NCBI GenBank assembly: GCA_021927905.1
Contig: BLLK01000022.1
Span: forward strand, 3,596,001 to 3,660,000
Length of the DNA stretch: 64,000 nt
Reading direction: 5' to 3'
Source of the DNA: Chaetoceros tenuissimus
Taxonomy: Eukaryota > Bacillariophyta > Thalassiosirophyceae > Chaetocerotales > Chaetocerotaceae
Below the pieces are notes generated by a model. The model had not been told where the DNA came from. It saw only the letters and a program-made list of their open reading frames with translations, and did not search any database. Every line of letters begins with the position of its first letter. Positions within the stretch are counted from its first letter, which is position 1. Below are positions 44,635-53,460 of this stretch, one piece after another. Both the position numbers and the translations under genes were made by a program.

Positions 44635-46386
44635 ATGAGAGTGATAGAATGCCTTTGCAGTTCCCTCCTTCTGCTGGCTTTCAACACTAATTGCCAAGGG
44701 GATTCGGTCCTAGTTGCTGCCAGTATTGAAAGTGAACAAGATCGGGAACTAATAGTGCAAGAGGAGTCTTTGGTCTATGACCATTCCTTTGACCAAGAAA
44801 CTCTAAACCAGACACTTAATGATGAAAGAACCCATGTTGACACTACCTATACTTCTATGCTAGGGTCGGTGCTACCAGCAATAACCGGTTCTATATCTAC
44901 AATCTCTTCCCTACTCATCATCTACATAATTCTTATATCAAAAAAGAGTTTGAAAACTGTGTATCATAGGATCATGTTCGTCCTTAGCTTTTACGATATC
45001 ATGTCGTCCCTTGCTATTGCCTTCTCTACTCTTCCAATGCCCAAGAATATGATCTATCAGCAGTTTGAGGGTCTTGTCCTAGGAAATCAAACATCTTGTA
45101 CAGCACAAGGTTTCTTTTTTATATTTGGTGCGAACGGTACAAGTGCGTATTCTTCGGCCTTGATGTTATACTACTTTGCATCTCTCCGTCTCAAGTGGAG
45201 TGAAATCAAAATTAAGAGACGCTTGGAACCCGTGATTCATTTTCTTTGTAATTTATACGCAATATACGTCGGAGTCAGTCTGCTTTTTACAGAAGCATAC
45301 AACCCGACTCCCTTGGACTCTTGGTGCACTGCAATGACCCTTCCTTGGTGGTGCCCTCGAGAACGCGATGAAGAAGATGGGACATGTCATTTAAGAACCA
45401 AATCAGGTGCATACATTACAAGAGGTGTAATGGTTGTTGGATTAGCACTAGTTTTTGTCATAACCATCGTCTGCTTGATCTTGGTCATTCATGGCATATA
45501 TAGGCAAGAAAAGATGCTTGGAACTTACACGAGGACTATGGAAGGAGCAGGTAGAGAAGATAGTCGTATTGGAGTTTTAAAAAAGGATTTCTTCTTCACA
45601 AAGAAAATCACGAAAGAGGCAGGAATGTACTTTTTTGCTTTCTTCAGTACAAATATGTTTGTGATATTGAACTTGTTTACAGGAAAACAGGAATATACGG
45701 AGGAGGGATTTCCCATGCCAAAGCTGACCAGAGGCGCTATGCCAATTGTCCATCTTACATTACGGCCACTTCAGGGTTTTTTCAACTTGTGCATTTTCAT
45801 CTATCACAAATATGATTCATTGCGAAGAGCAGAACCAGAAATTCCTTCGAAGGAAATCTTTGCACGAATATTTTGCAAGGGGGATACAGAGGAATCTGAA
45901 TTTATCATATCATCCCTATCTATAGTCAAGCGCGAAAGAGCGGCGGTCCAGAATGGAGAGGTGGCAGATCAGAACGATTTGGGAATTGTGATTGTTGATG
46001 ATGGCGGCGAAGTTCAATCTAATTCGGATCCTAGCACTCAGGTAAATTTGAAGGATGAAGCTCTTAAGAAAACAACAAAATACCGAACATACGGGGATGT
46101 TCTTCGAAATTACCAGTCTTCAGTGATCACAGAAGATCATGATACGCCTATTGATTCATCTGGCCTTGATTCTACAAGCCAGTCAGAATCAAGATCGCAT
46201 GCAACTGGTGATATCTATGATCTTAACACCAATGGGCAAAGTAGAAGAAGCCATACTCATTCGATGTCTGAAGGTTTTGTTGAAGATAATGATATTTCTT
46301 ATGCTGATGATTCTACTTTCGGTGCGGGAAGTAAGTTTTCGTTCGCAACTTTTGCTCGTTCGTTCAAGGGCGACGGAAAGCCATAA
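44635..46386 (+). CDS. Seven-TM receptor-like protein (cAMP-receptor/secretin-like superfamily)
   Basis: Single-exon frame of 583 aa. A signal peptide lies at about residues 1-20, followed by an acidic ectodomain of about 55 residues. Seven hydrophobic segments follow: ITGSISTISSLLIIYIIL, MFVLSFYDIMSSLAIAF, AQGFFFIFGANGTSAYSS, VIHFLCNLYAIYVGVSLLF, GVMVVGLALVFVITIVCL, AGMYFFAFFSTNMFVILNLF and IVHLTLRPLQGFFNLCIFIYH. A Cys in the first outer loop (TSCTAQGFF) and one in the second (SWCTAM) could form the usual GPCR disulfide. The ending NLCIFIYHKYDSLR resembles TM7 and helix 8 of cAMP-receptor-like and secretin-like proteins. The cytosolic tail of about 180 residues is Ser-rich, suited to phosphorylation. 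Diatoms encode many such receptors; ligand and G-protein coupling are unknown. Confidence 0.8.
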   Translation: MRVIECLCSSLLLLAFNTNCQGDSVLVAASIESEQDRELIVQEESLVYDHSFDQETLNQTLNDERTHVDTTYTSMLGSVLPAITGSISTISSLLIIYIILISKKSLKTVYHRIMFVLSFYDIMSSLAIAFSTLPMPKNMIYQQFEGLVLGNQTSCTAQGFFFIFGANGTSAYSSALMLYYFASLRLKWSEIKIKRRLEPVIHFLCNLYAIYVGVSLLFTEAYNPTPLDSWCTAMTLPWWCPRERDEEDGTCHLRTKSGAYITRGVMVVGLALVFVITIVCLILVIHGIYRQEKMLGTYTRTMEGAGREDSRIGVLKKDFFFTKKITKEAGMYFFAFFSTNMFVILNLFTGKQEYTEEGFPMPKLTRGAMPIVHLTLRPLQGFFNLCIFIYHKYDSLRRAEPEIPSKEIFARIFCKGDTEESEFIISSLSIVKRERAAVQNGEVADQNDLGIVIVDDGGEVQSNSDPSTQVNLKDEALKKTTKYRTYGDVLRNYQSSVITEDHDTPIDSSGLDSTSQSESRSHATGDIYDLNTNGQSRRSHTHSMSEGFVEDNDISYADDSTFGAGSKFSFATFARSFKGDGKP

Positions 46387-46486
46387 TAGTTTTGTCATTT
46401 TCGCAATTTTTATTATATTTCAAAAGTTAGGTGGTATTATCATTTTATGTTTAAACTTTTTAAGAATACTTGAAAATCATACATGT

Positions 46487-47647
46487 TCACAATCGACACG
46501 AATCATCAAATCTCGTAATGACAGTCATTCCTAATTGCTGTCCTACTTTGTCCATATCCATGAGAGCTTTTGCACCTTCTTCAAGCATGACTTCTTTCTC
46601 AATCAAGTCTTTCACACATAGAGTACCACTCTTTACTAGTTGGAGAATAGTTGGTAAATCTTTTGCCGAGAATCCATGCGATCCAATCAGCTCAAGTTCT
46701 CTACCTGCAACAATTCCCATTGGAATCATCGGTGGTCGTCCGCCAATCGGCAACCCAACTTGGATCATCCGACAGCCTCTTCGACAGGTATACACTGCAT
46801 TTTCACAGGTGTCGATAAATCCTGCTGCATCTATTGTTAATTCAGCACCATTTCCACCTGTCAATTCGTAGACCCTCTGTCGAACCTTTTCATTGTTCAT
46901 GTCGTAGTCTCTGACATTTATAGTGAATGTGGCTCCCACTTCCTTGGCTTTCAGTAAAGCCGCTTGTGAGACATCTACAGCGATAATATCACCAATTTCA
47001 TCAGAACCCAGTATGTTCTTCATCGCCTTGGCAATGACTACGCATGAAAGACCAAGACCACCAGCACCAAATACACAAATATTTTTCTTTAATCCATTCG
47101 ATCTTCTTCGTCTGTTTTGTAGAGCATCTTGAATGTTGTCAATTTGAAGTCCTTGTTGAACAACTGTTCGATATGCAGTGGTAAATCTACATCCCAAAGC
47201 TGCTGCTTCTATAAAACTCACTCCTTCTGGTATAATCCGAAGATTATGATCAGCTTTTGTAATTTCGACAAACTCTGCAAAAGATCCATTCATAGTAAAT
47301 CCTGGTTGACTTTGATTCAAGCACACTGTGGGTTTGTTCCTTTTGCATTCTACACAGTTGTTACAGGATAAGATGAAGGGAATTGCAACTCGATTTCCAA
47401 TAGAGAGTTTTTGAACTGCACTCCCTTTCTCTACGATTATACCTGCTAGCTCATGTCCTGGAATAAAGGGCAAGCCGTGATTTTTAATATCGTCATCATG
47501 TCCTTTCCAACCGTGCCAATCAGACCTGCATACGCCTGTTGCCATCACATTCACAATCACAGAGTATTTCGACGATAACTTTGGTTTAGGAATATTCTTG
47601 ACTTTGATTTGGCCGCCAAACTCTTCATATACTGCAGCTTTCATCAT
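46487..47647 (-). CDS. Zinc-dependent alcohol dehydrogenase (MDR superfamily)
   Basis: Single-exon frame of 386 aa, normal for the family. Catalytic zinc ligands are visible at C40 (TGVCRSDWHGW) and H65-E66 (PGHELAGI). The structural zinc site is CNNCVECKRNKPTVC (C95, C98, C101, C109). The Rossmann nucleotide motif is GAGGLGLSCVVIAKAM, followed by VDVSQAALLKAKEVGAT. NAD rather than NADP use is suggested by the acidic VDVS. The C-terminal block VQVGLPIGGRPPMIPMG-type (read here as IQVGLPIGGRPPMIP) is also typical. The substrate alcohol is not predictable. No targeting signal is seen. There are two adjacent start codons (47647 and 47644). The gene is convergent with the receptor gene, 100 bp away. 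Confidence 0.88.
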   Translation of the reverse strand: MMKAAVYEEFGGQIKVKNIPKPKLSSKYSVIVNVMATGVCRSDWHGWKGHDDDIKNHGLPFIPGHELAGIIVEKGSAVQKLSIGNRVAIPFILSCNNCVECKRNKPTVCLNQSQPGFTMNGSFAEFVEITKADHNLRIIPEGVSFIEAAALGCRFTTAYRTVVQQGLQIDNIQDALQNRRRRSNGLKKNICVFGAGGLGLSCVVIAKAMKNILGSDEIGDIIAVDVSQAALLKAKEVGATFTINVRDYDMNNEKVRQRVYELTGGNGAELTIDAAGFIDTCENAVYTCRRGCRMIQVGLPIGGRPPMIPMGIVAGRELELIGSHGFSAKDLPTILQLVKSGTLCVKDLIEKEVMLEEGAKALMDMDKVGQQLGMTVITRFDDSCRL

Positions 47648-47949
47648 TTTTGAAATACAGTAGTGATATAATTTACATCATATGGTACCGGACGCAAGGT
47701 GTGTTTCATTTGCCGCTTTGCCGCACCACACTGCACCTACCACCGCTGAAGAACGAAAGCTGAAAACACTCATCCATGTTTATAAACATGTGTCTAAAAA
47801 GGCCTTTTGAGTGTCAAGTGCGAGACATCATTGACCACCACACAAATACTGATGCTTTTTTACATTCTATTCGTAGCTATTTCATACACTGTAGCATCTA
47901 CTATTTAACATCGTACTCTTTTCAAAGTAAATTCATCATTATTGATACT
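47648..47949. promoter_or_regulatory. Divergent intergenic region, possible 5' extension of TRMO
   Basis: About 300 bp between outward-facing genes. The TRMO frame is open back to an ATG at 47776, but the extra 58 residues look like translated upstream DNA. I read this as promoter and 5' UTR, with the longer start as an alternative. Confidence 0.35.
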
Positions 47950-48999
47950 ATGACAAGGGAATCCATCACAATTGCATCTGGTTGCCTTCTTGCACTTGCT
48001 GCATACCATTACCACAAGAAAAAGTTGAATGAAGCTGTTGAGAAAATATTGATTCTGCGTGATGCTGAAAGAAAGGGAAGAATAAAAGCTGAAATTCAAT
48101 TACGTTCTGCAATAAAAAATCAGGAGGAACAACGAGTGGCTGCTTCGTCCGCATTCTATGAACAAAGTGATGAAAATCAAAATCCATTGCTCCTTCGATG
48201 CATAGGTTCTGTGGTTTCACCATTTACAAAACGTATGGGGACACCGAGACAAGGTGCATTGGCACCGCATGCTAGAGCATTTATTGAACTGAATTCATCT
48301 GTTGCTCCTATGGAGACTTTAGATGGGATTGAAAAATATTCACATGCCTGGATCTTGTTTACTTTTCATGCAAATACTGATGTTCACGCTCTTTCTGTAA
48401 AAACGAAGGTGAAGCCACCCAGAGGAGGAGGAATCAAAGTGGGTTCTATGGCCACTAGATCACCACATAGACCAAATAACATTGGTCTATCTCTTGTACA
48501 AATCACTGGAATAGATCATAAGAAGAAACGACTACATATTGCCGCATTAGACCTCGTAAATGGTACACCTGTATATGACATCAAACCTGTTGTACCATGG
48601 GACGTTCCAGGTAAATTTGATGGAAAAGAATTGTCTGTTCCTGCATGGGTTAGTAATGACGATGAGTTGAAGGAAGTCACTTTTACTGATGAAGCGGAAT
48701 CACAGCTAGAAATCTTGCTGAAACGAAAGAAGCTGTTTCCATTGTACAGCTTGAATGACTTATCCGATGCAAAGAAAGCAGTGCAAGAGGTGCTTGCACA
48801 AGACCCACGAGGTCAAAATAATAGAGGAAAACTTGGGAATAAGGATCCATACAAAATCACGTTCTGCAAGGTTCAAATCAGTTTTGTTGTGGGTGAAGAT
48901 GGTGTAGCAAATGTTGTTAACGTTTCAAAGCTTGATCTAGACGATGCGACTTTTGTAGACGGTATTCCTCTTTCCAAAGAAGGAACTATGGCTTCGTAA
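47950..48999 (+). CDS. TRMO: tRNA (adenine-N6)-methyltransferase, TrmO/TsaA family
   Basis: Frame of 349 aa from the ATG at 47950, with an in-frame ATG also at 47776. A short hydrophobic segment (ITIASGCLLALAAYHYH) and a coiled stretch precede the TsaA beta-barrel domain. Diagnostic blocks are IGSVVSPFTKRMGTPRQG, HAWILFTFHAN, VKPPRGGGIKVGSMATRSP with HRPNNIGLSLV, and GTPVYDIKPVVPW. This is the SAM-binding TrmO family, which methylates t6A37 of tRNA-Thr to m6t6A37. A C-terminal domain of about 100 residues follows, as in eukaryotic TRMO. The N-terminal hydrophobic stretch could be a membrane anchor or organelle signal; its meaning is unclear. Confidence 0.88.
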   Translation: MTRESITIASGCLLALAAYHYHKKKLNEAVEKILILRDAERKGRIKAEIQLRSAIKNQEEQRVAASSAFYEQSDENQNPLLLRCIGSVVSPFTKRMGTPRQGALAPHARAFIELNSSVAPMETLDGIEKYSHAWILFTFHANTDVHALSVKTKVKPPRGGGIKVGSMATRSPHRPNNIGLSLVQITGIDHKKKRLHIAALDLVNGTPVYDIKPVVPWDVPGKFDGKELSVPAWVSNDDELKEVTFTDEAESQLEILLKRKKLFPLYSLNDLSDAKKAVQEVLAQDPRGQNNRGKLGNKDPYKITFCKVQISFVVGEDGVANVVNVSKLDLDDATFVDGIPLSKEGTMAS

Positions 49000-49104
49000 T
49001 TGAGTTCATAAAAATTACTTATTTCTTTTTTATATTGAAGCTAAATAGAAAATATCTGTTCATCAAAACTATTTCTAGAAAAACTATTATGTAGGCTCTT
49101 AGAC

Positions 49105-50397
49105 TTAGTTTTGTTTACAAAGTAAGATATCTGCTAACACACCAGTGGCAGTGACATCTCCTCCAGCTCCAGCACCTTGAACAACAAGTGGTCTAGTGTA
49201 AAAATTGGTTGTGATTGCAATTAGATTGTCAGGTCCAGCAGAGTTAAATGGATGACTAGCTTCACAAGCCATTGGACCGACAGTTACAATCTTGTTTTCA
49301 ACATCCACCTTTGCAGCATAGTGTAGTCTACTTCCAGCTGTTTTTTCTACATCAGCAACTCGCTTTGCAAAGTCATCATCGTATGCCGATAACCCATTCA
49401 TAAATTCATCAACAGAGCAGTCTTCCAAAGCCTTTGGTACAAGCGATTCAATCTCCATCTTTGACAATTCAATTCCAGTGAGACCAGACAATCTAGCGAG
49501 GATGACAGCTTTTCTAGCCACATCCATACCATTCAAGTCCATTCTTGGATCTGGTTCCGTATATCCCAATTCCTTTGCATTCTTAACTGCCTCGGACAAT
49601 TTCATTTTCCCTCCTGCAACAGCACCAAGAACATATGCCAAAGTTCCAGAAAGAACACCCTCCACCTTTTGAATTTCATGTGAAGAATTCTTCAAAGCAG
49701 TCAAAGTTCCAAGCACAGGAAGTCCAGCACCAACAGTAGTCTCATGCAAGAGTTTAGCAGGTGAAGCCACACTCGCCAACAATTCATTGTATTTCGCTTC
49801 ATCCCCTGCAAAAATCCCCTTATTGGCAGTTGCCACTGAAATTCCTTTGCTAACCCAGCCACTGTATTGATCTTGAACATGTGAAGAAGCAGTTACATCT
49901 GCAATCACAGGAGTACCATTCTGTTTCTCAGCAGCTTCTAATAAACTCTGTCCAAGAGAATCAAAATCAACAGGTACCTCTGCTCCACCGTCAATTTTCA
50001 TAGTTTTACTTCTGACAAGTGCATATGGTTCCAGACCAATCTTGTTCATGGCTGTGAGTAGACATGTACCTACACCTCCAGTGTACCCTACTACGGCAAC
50101 TACAAGTGGTTTTGTACTACTAGATGTATCCGTTTTTGCTTTTTTCAAAGATGGTGCAGACATGATTCCTGTGGAAGAAGTAGTAAATGCTGTAAAGGAG
50201 CGTCTTGAAATGTTGTTTAGGCTGAGTGAATGTGATGTTCTTTGAGATACGACTGTTCCTAGGAATAGTGCAAGTCCTCTTCTCATTTCACAACAGAGTG
50301 TGTTTATGAATTTGTGATGCGAGTAAGATTGGATACTCGCGATGTACGAAGGGTTCTGAGCGTATCTTTTCACACACAGATTTGGATCTTTCGCCAT
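49105..50397 (-). CDS. HSD: Homoserine dehydrogenase, monofunctional
   Basis: Single-exon frame of 430 aa from 50397. An internal ATG at 50286 begins a hydrophobic leader (MRRGLALFLGTVVSQ) and could be the real start of a targeted form. The NAD(P) motif is VVAVVGYTGGVGTCLL. Substrate and catalytic blocks are ATANKGIFAG, GAGLPVLGTL, VEGVLSGTLAYVL, and the signature GYTEPDPRMDLNGMDVARKAVILAR region containing the catalytic Asp and Lys. A final GAGAGGDVTATGVLADIL is also typical. The enzyme reduces aspartate semialdehyde to homoserine for Thr, Met and Ile synthesis, expected in the plastid. No aspartate kinase domain is fused. It is divergent from Hsp70. Confidence 0.9.
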   Translation of the reverse strand: MAKDPNLCVKRYAQNPSYIASIQSYSHHKFINTLCCEMRRGLALFLGTVVSQRTSHSLSLNNISRRSFTAFTTSSTGIMSAPSLKKAKTDTSSSTKPLVVAVVGYTGGVGTCLLTAMNKIGLEPYALVRSKTMKIDGGAEVPVDFDSLGQSLLEAAEKQNGTPVIADVTASSHVQDQYSGWVSKGISVATANKGIFAGDEAKYNELLASVASPAKLLHETTVGAGLPVLGTLTALKNSSHEIQKVEGVLSGTLAYVLGAVAGGKMKLSEAVKNAKELGYTEPDPRMDLNGMDVARKAVILARLSGLTGIELSKMEIESLVPKALEDCSVDEFMNGLSAYDDDFAKRVADVEKTAGSRLHYAAKVDVENKIVTVGPMACEASHPFNSAGPDNLIAITTNFYTRPLVVQGAGAGGDVTATGVLADILLCKQN

Positions 50398-50707
50398 CTT
50401 TTCATTGTCATCGATATCAAGGACACTCTTTTTTTTTAAAATCCGCGAAAGCCGTCAGCAACAAAATGTCGGAGTACAAACTGACGGCTTCAGTCGTGTT
50501 TACAAATGGATGGCTGTGGCTTGACCACATTCGATCGATTTCTATTTTTGGAGTTCTTTTGTGTTCTTCTCTAAGAGTTTCTATTTTGGAAGCTCGCCAA
50601 CCACAGCACAGCATCTTCACCTTTTCAGCATCATTTTTGCTCACTCCATCTTCTCATAATTTCATTTCTAATACATTTGAAACACATTACACAAATACAT
50701 TTAAACA
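50398..50707. promoter_or_regulatory. Bidirectional promoter region of HSD and HSP70
   Basis: About 310 bp between divergent genes. It contains a perfect 10-bp inverted repeat (aagccgtcag at about 50449 and ctgacggctt at 50481) with a 22-bp spacer. I looked for the heat shock element nGAAnnTTCnnGAAn and found only partial matches in the TTC-rich stretch near 50555-50590. The 5' UTR of Hsp70 is expected in the right part. Confidence 0.4.
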
Positions 50708-51077
50708 ATGGCAGCAGTAACCGGAGAATCCGTAGGAATCGATCTTGGAACCACCTACTCCTGTGTAGGAGTATGGCAGAACGATCGTGTAGAAATCATT
50801 GCTAACGACCAGGGAAACAGAACCACCCCTTCCTATGTTGCTTTCAACGAGACTGAGCGTCTCATCGGAGATGCAGCAAAGTCCCAGGCAGCTATGAATG
50901 CTACCAACACTGTATTCGATGCTAAGCGTCTTATCGGAAGAGCATTCACTGACCCAGGTGTACAGTCTGACATGAAGCACTGGCCATTCAAGGTCGTCTC
51001 TGGAACCGGAGGAACACCAATTATCCAAGTAGAATACAAGGGAGAGACCAAGCAATTCAAGGCTGAGGAGATTTCTT

Positions 51078-51108
<31 letters not shown>

Positions 51109-52660
51109 AGAGGCTTACCTTGGAAAGGAGGTTAAGAATGCTGTAGTTACCGTACCAGCTTACTTCAATGACTCTCAGCGTCAGGCTACCAAGGATGCTG
51201 GATCCATTGCTGGACTTAATGTTCTTCGTATCATCAACGAGCCTACCGCAGCAGCTATTGCTTATGGACTTGACCAAAAGGGAGATGAGAAGAACGTACT
51301 CATCTTTGATCTTGGAGGAGGAACCTTTGATGTTTCTCTTCTCACCATTGAGGAGGGAATCTTTGAAGTAAAGGCTACCGCTGGAGATACTCACTTGGGA
51401 GGAGAAGATTTTGATAACCGTATGGTTGACTACTTCCTCACTGACTTCAAGAGAAAGCACAGAAAGGATATGTCCCAGAACCAGAGATCTCTTCGTCGTC
51501 TTCGTACCGCTTGTGAGAGAGCAAAGAGAACTCTTTCCTCTTCCACCCAGGCACACATTGAGATTGACTCCCTCTTTGATGGAATTGACTACAATGCAAC
51601 CATTACCCGTGCGAGATTCGAGGACTTGTGTCTTGACCAATTCAAGAAGTGCATGGACCCAGTTGAGAAGGTACTTCGTGATGCAAAGAGCTCCAAGGGA
51701 GCTGTTGATGAGATTGTTCTTGTAGGAGGATCCACCCGTATTCCAAAGGTACAATCCATGCTTTCCGAGTTCTTCAATGGAAAGGAACCATGTAAGTCCA
51801 TCAACCCAGATGAGGCTGTTGCATACGGAGCTACTGTACAGGCAGCTATCCTTTCTGGACAAGACAAGTCTGAGAAGCTTTCTGAGCTTCTTCTTCTTGA
51901 TGTAACTCCACTTTCCCTTGGACTTGAGACCGCAGGAGGAGTTATGACCACTCTTATCAAGAGAAACACCACTGTTCCAGCTAAGAAGACCCAGACCTTC
52001 TCCACCTACGCTGATAACCAGCCAGGAGTACTCATTCAGGTATTCGAGGGAGAGCGTTCCATGACCCGTGATAACAACCTTCTTGGAAAGTTCAACCTTG
52101 ATGGAATCCCACCTATGCCTCGTGGACAGCCACAAATTGATGTATGCTTCGATATCGATGCTAACGGTATCTTGAATGTATCTGCTATCGAGAAGTCTAC
52201 TGGAAAGGAGAACAAGATTACCATTACCAACGATAAGGGACGTCTTTCCCAAGAGGAGATTGAGCGCATGGTTCAAGAGGCTGAGAAGTACAAGGCTGAG
52301 GATGATGCTAACAAGAACCGTATTGAGGCTAAGAATGGACTTGAGAACTACTGTTACTCTCTCAAGACTTCCATCTCTTCCCCAGAGGTTGAAGGAAAGA
52401 TCCCAGCTGATGACAAGACCAAGCTTGAGGGAGCTATCGATGAGACTCTTCAGTGGCTTGACTCCAATCTTTCTGCAGAGAAGGAAGAGTTCGAGGAGAA
52501 GCAGAAGGCACTTGAGGCAATCGCTATGCCAATCCTTCAGGCTATGGGAGGAGCTGGAGCTGCTCCAGGAGGTATGCCAGACATGGGAGGAGCTGCACCA
52601 GGTGGAGCACCACCAGCTGATGATCCTGCTGACGGACCAACTATTGAGGAGATCGATTAA
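50708..52660 (+). CDS. HSP70: Cytosolic/nuclear Hsp70 chaperone
   Basis: Single-exon frame of 650 aa, the usual length. Signatures are [14 protein letters not shown] near the N-terminus, [14 protein letters not shown] and [13 protein letters not shown] in the ATPase domain, and the substrate domain with [18 protein letters not shown]. The C-terminus has a Gly/Ala/Pro-rich tail ending GPTIEEID, the cytosolic EEVD-type signal for TPR co-chaperones, in the EEID variant. No transit peptide is present. It folds nascent and stress-damaged proteins with J-domain partners. Codon use is strongly biased (GGA for Gly, ACC, AAG, CTT), unlike the neighbours, as expected for a highly expressed gene. No intron is present. 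Confidence 0.97.
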
Positions 52661-53460
52661 GCGGTGTAATAATTTTGCAATACCTTGTTTATAAGTATAA
52701 CTTGTAATATAATCGAATTTTCATAGAACTATTTCTTAGTAGCTTAGTATGCAATTTGCATTTAGAATTACCCATCCTCTTGTACTAGAAAGTAGACACA
52801 GTTTCAATTCAAGGGTTTCCATCACAAAATCACCGAATTTGCCTTCTTCAAATTTCCAAAATTCATGCTTTGCGGTAAATTCAAATATTTTTAAAAATAA
52901 AAACAAGAGAAGAGGATAAATGAATTGAATATGTTTGGATTCCTTTGAAGACAGGAGCAAAGAGTTGTACTATTCGATCCTTCATAACTCTCTATTATTC
53001 AGTCCATCAGTGTCAATTGTGTGATTGCACTCTGAAACCAGTAAAATACTTCATTGATTGGACATGACTGTTCCATAAGGTTCACAGCATTCTCTAATGC
53101 TTTCAGGATATTCCTTTACTTTTTGCCTCTGTTTTATTATTTTTAAAACTCAAACAAAAAGGATTTTTGAAACTCTGAATGGGACTGAGTTGATCATTGA
53201 TGGACCGCCTCTTTCTGTGTCACGAACATCAATTTTTTTTCTCTGTCCATACCTATCTACTTTTTCAGTAATTTCCGAAACCACTATCTTCTCAATCAAG
53301 AGAGAGGCAGCGAGCGTGTCGGTAATAAACAAATTGCATAGTAGAAGCGAGGACGGCAGCAGTGAACAAGCAAGTCATCCAAATTCTTACCTACTTAGAT
53401 TGCATCCATCAAAACATACCTCGTCATTGATATTCTTCACAAATAGGAATTACCTGAATC
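52661..53460. other. Intergenic region, including a duplicated 117-bp promoter segment
   Basis: 800 bp with no convincing gene. The last 117 bp, from 53344 to the ATG at 53461, recur at 58045-58161 with about 94% identity, exactly the same length and no gap. This shared segment probably contains promoter and 5' UTR. The rest is AT-rich. Confidence 0.55.
53344..53460 (+). repeat. Duplicated upstream segment, copy 1
   Basis: It starts gaagcgaggacggcagcag and runs to the start codon. It matches 58045-58161 over all 117 bp with about seven substitutions and no indels. It is part of the gene duplication that made the pair starting at 53461 and 58162. Confidence 0.85.

Noticed and set aside
50550-50600. 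Heat shock element upstream of HSP70
   Set aside because: TTC-rich, but no run of three alternating nGAAn units with correct spacing.
50687-52276. 529-codon open frame on the minus strand opposite HSP70
   Set aside because: Long antisense frames opposite Hsp70 genes are a known result of their codon bias. The translation is Ser/Leu/Val-rich with no domain, and the plus strand is clearly the gene.
53150-53332. 60-codon minus-strand frame with a DRYGQRKKIDVRD stretch
   Set aside because: It looked briefly like a gene remnant, but it is short, has no extension in any frame and no recognised family.
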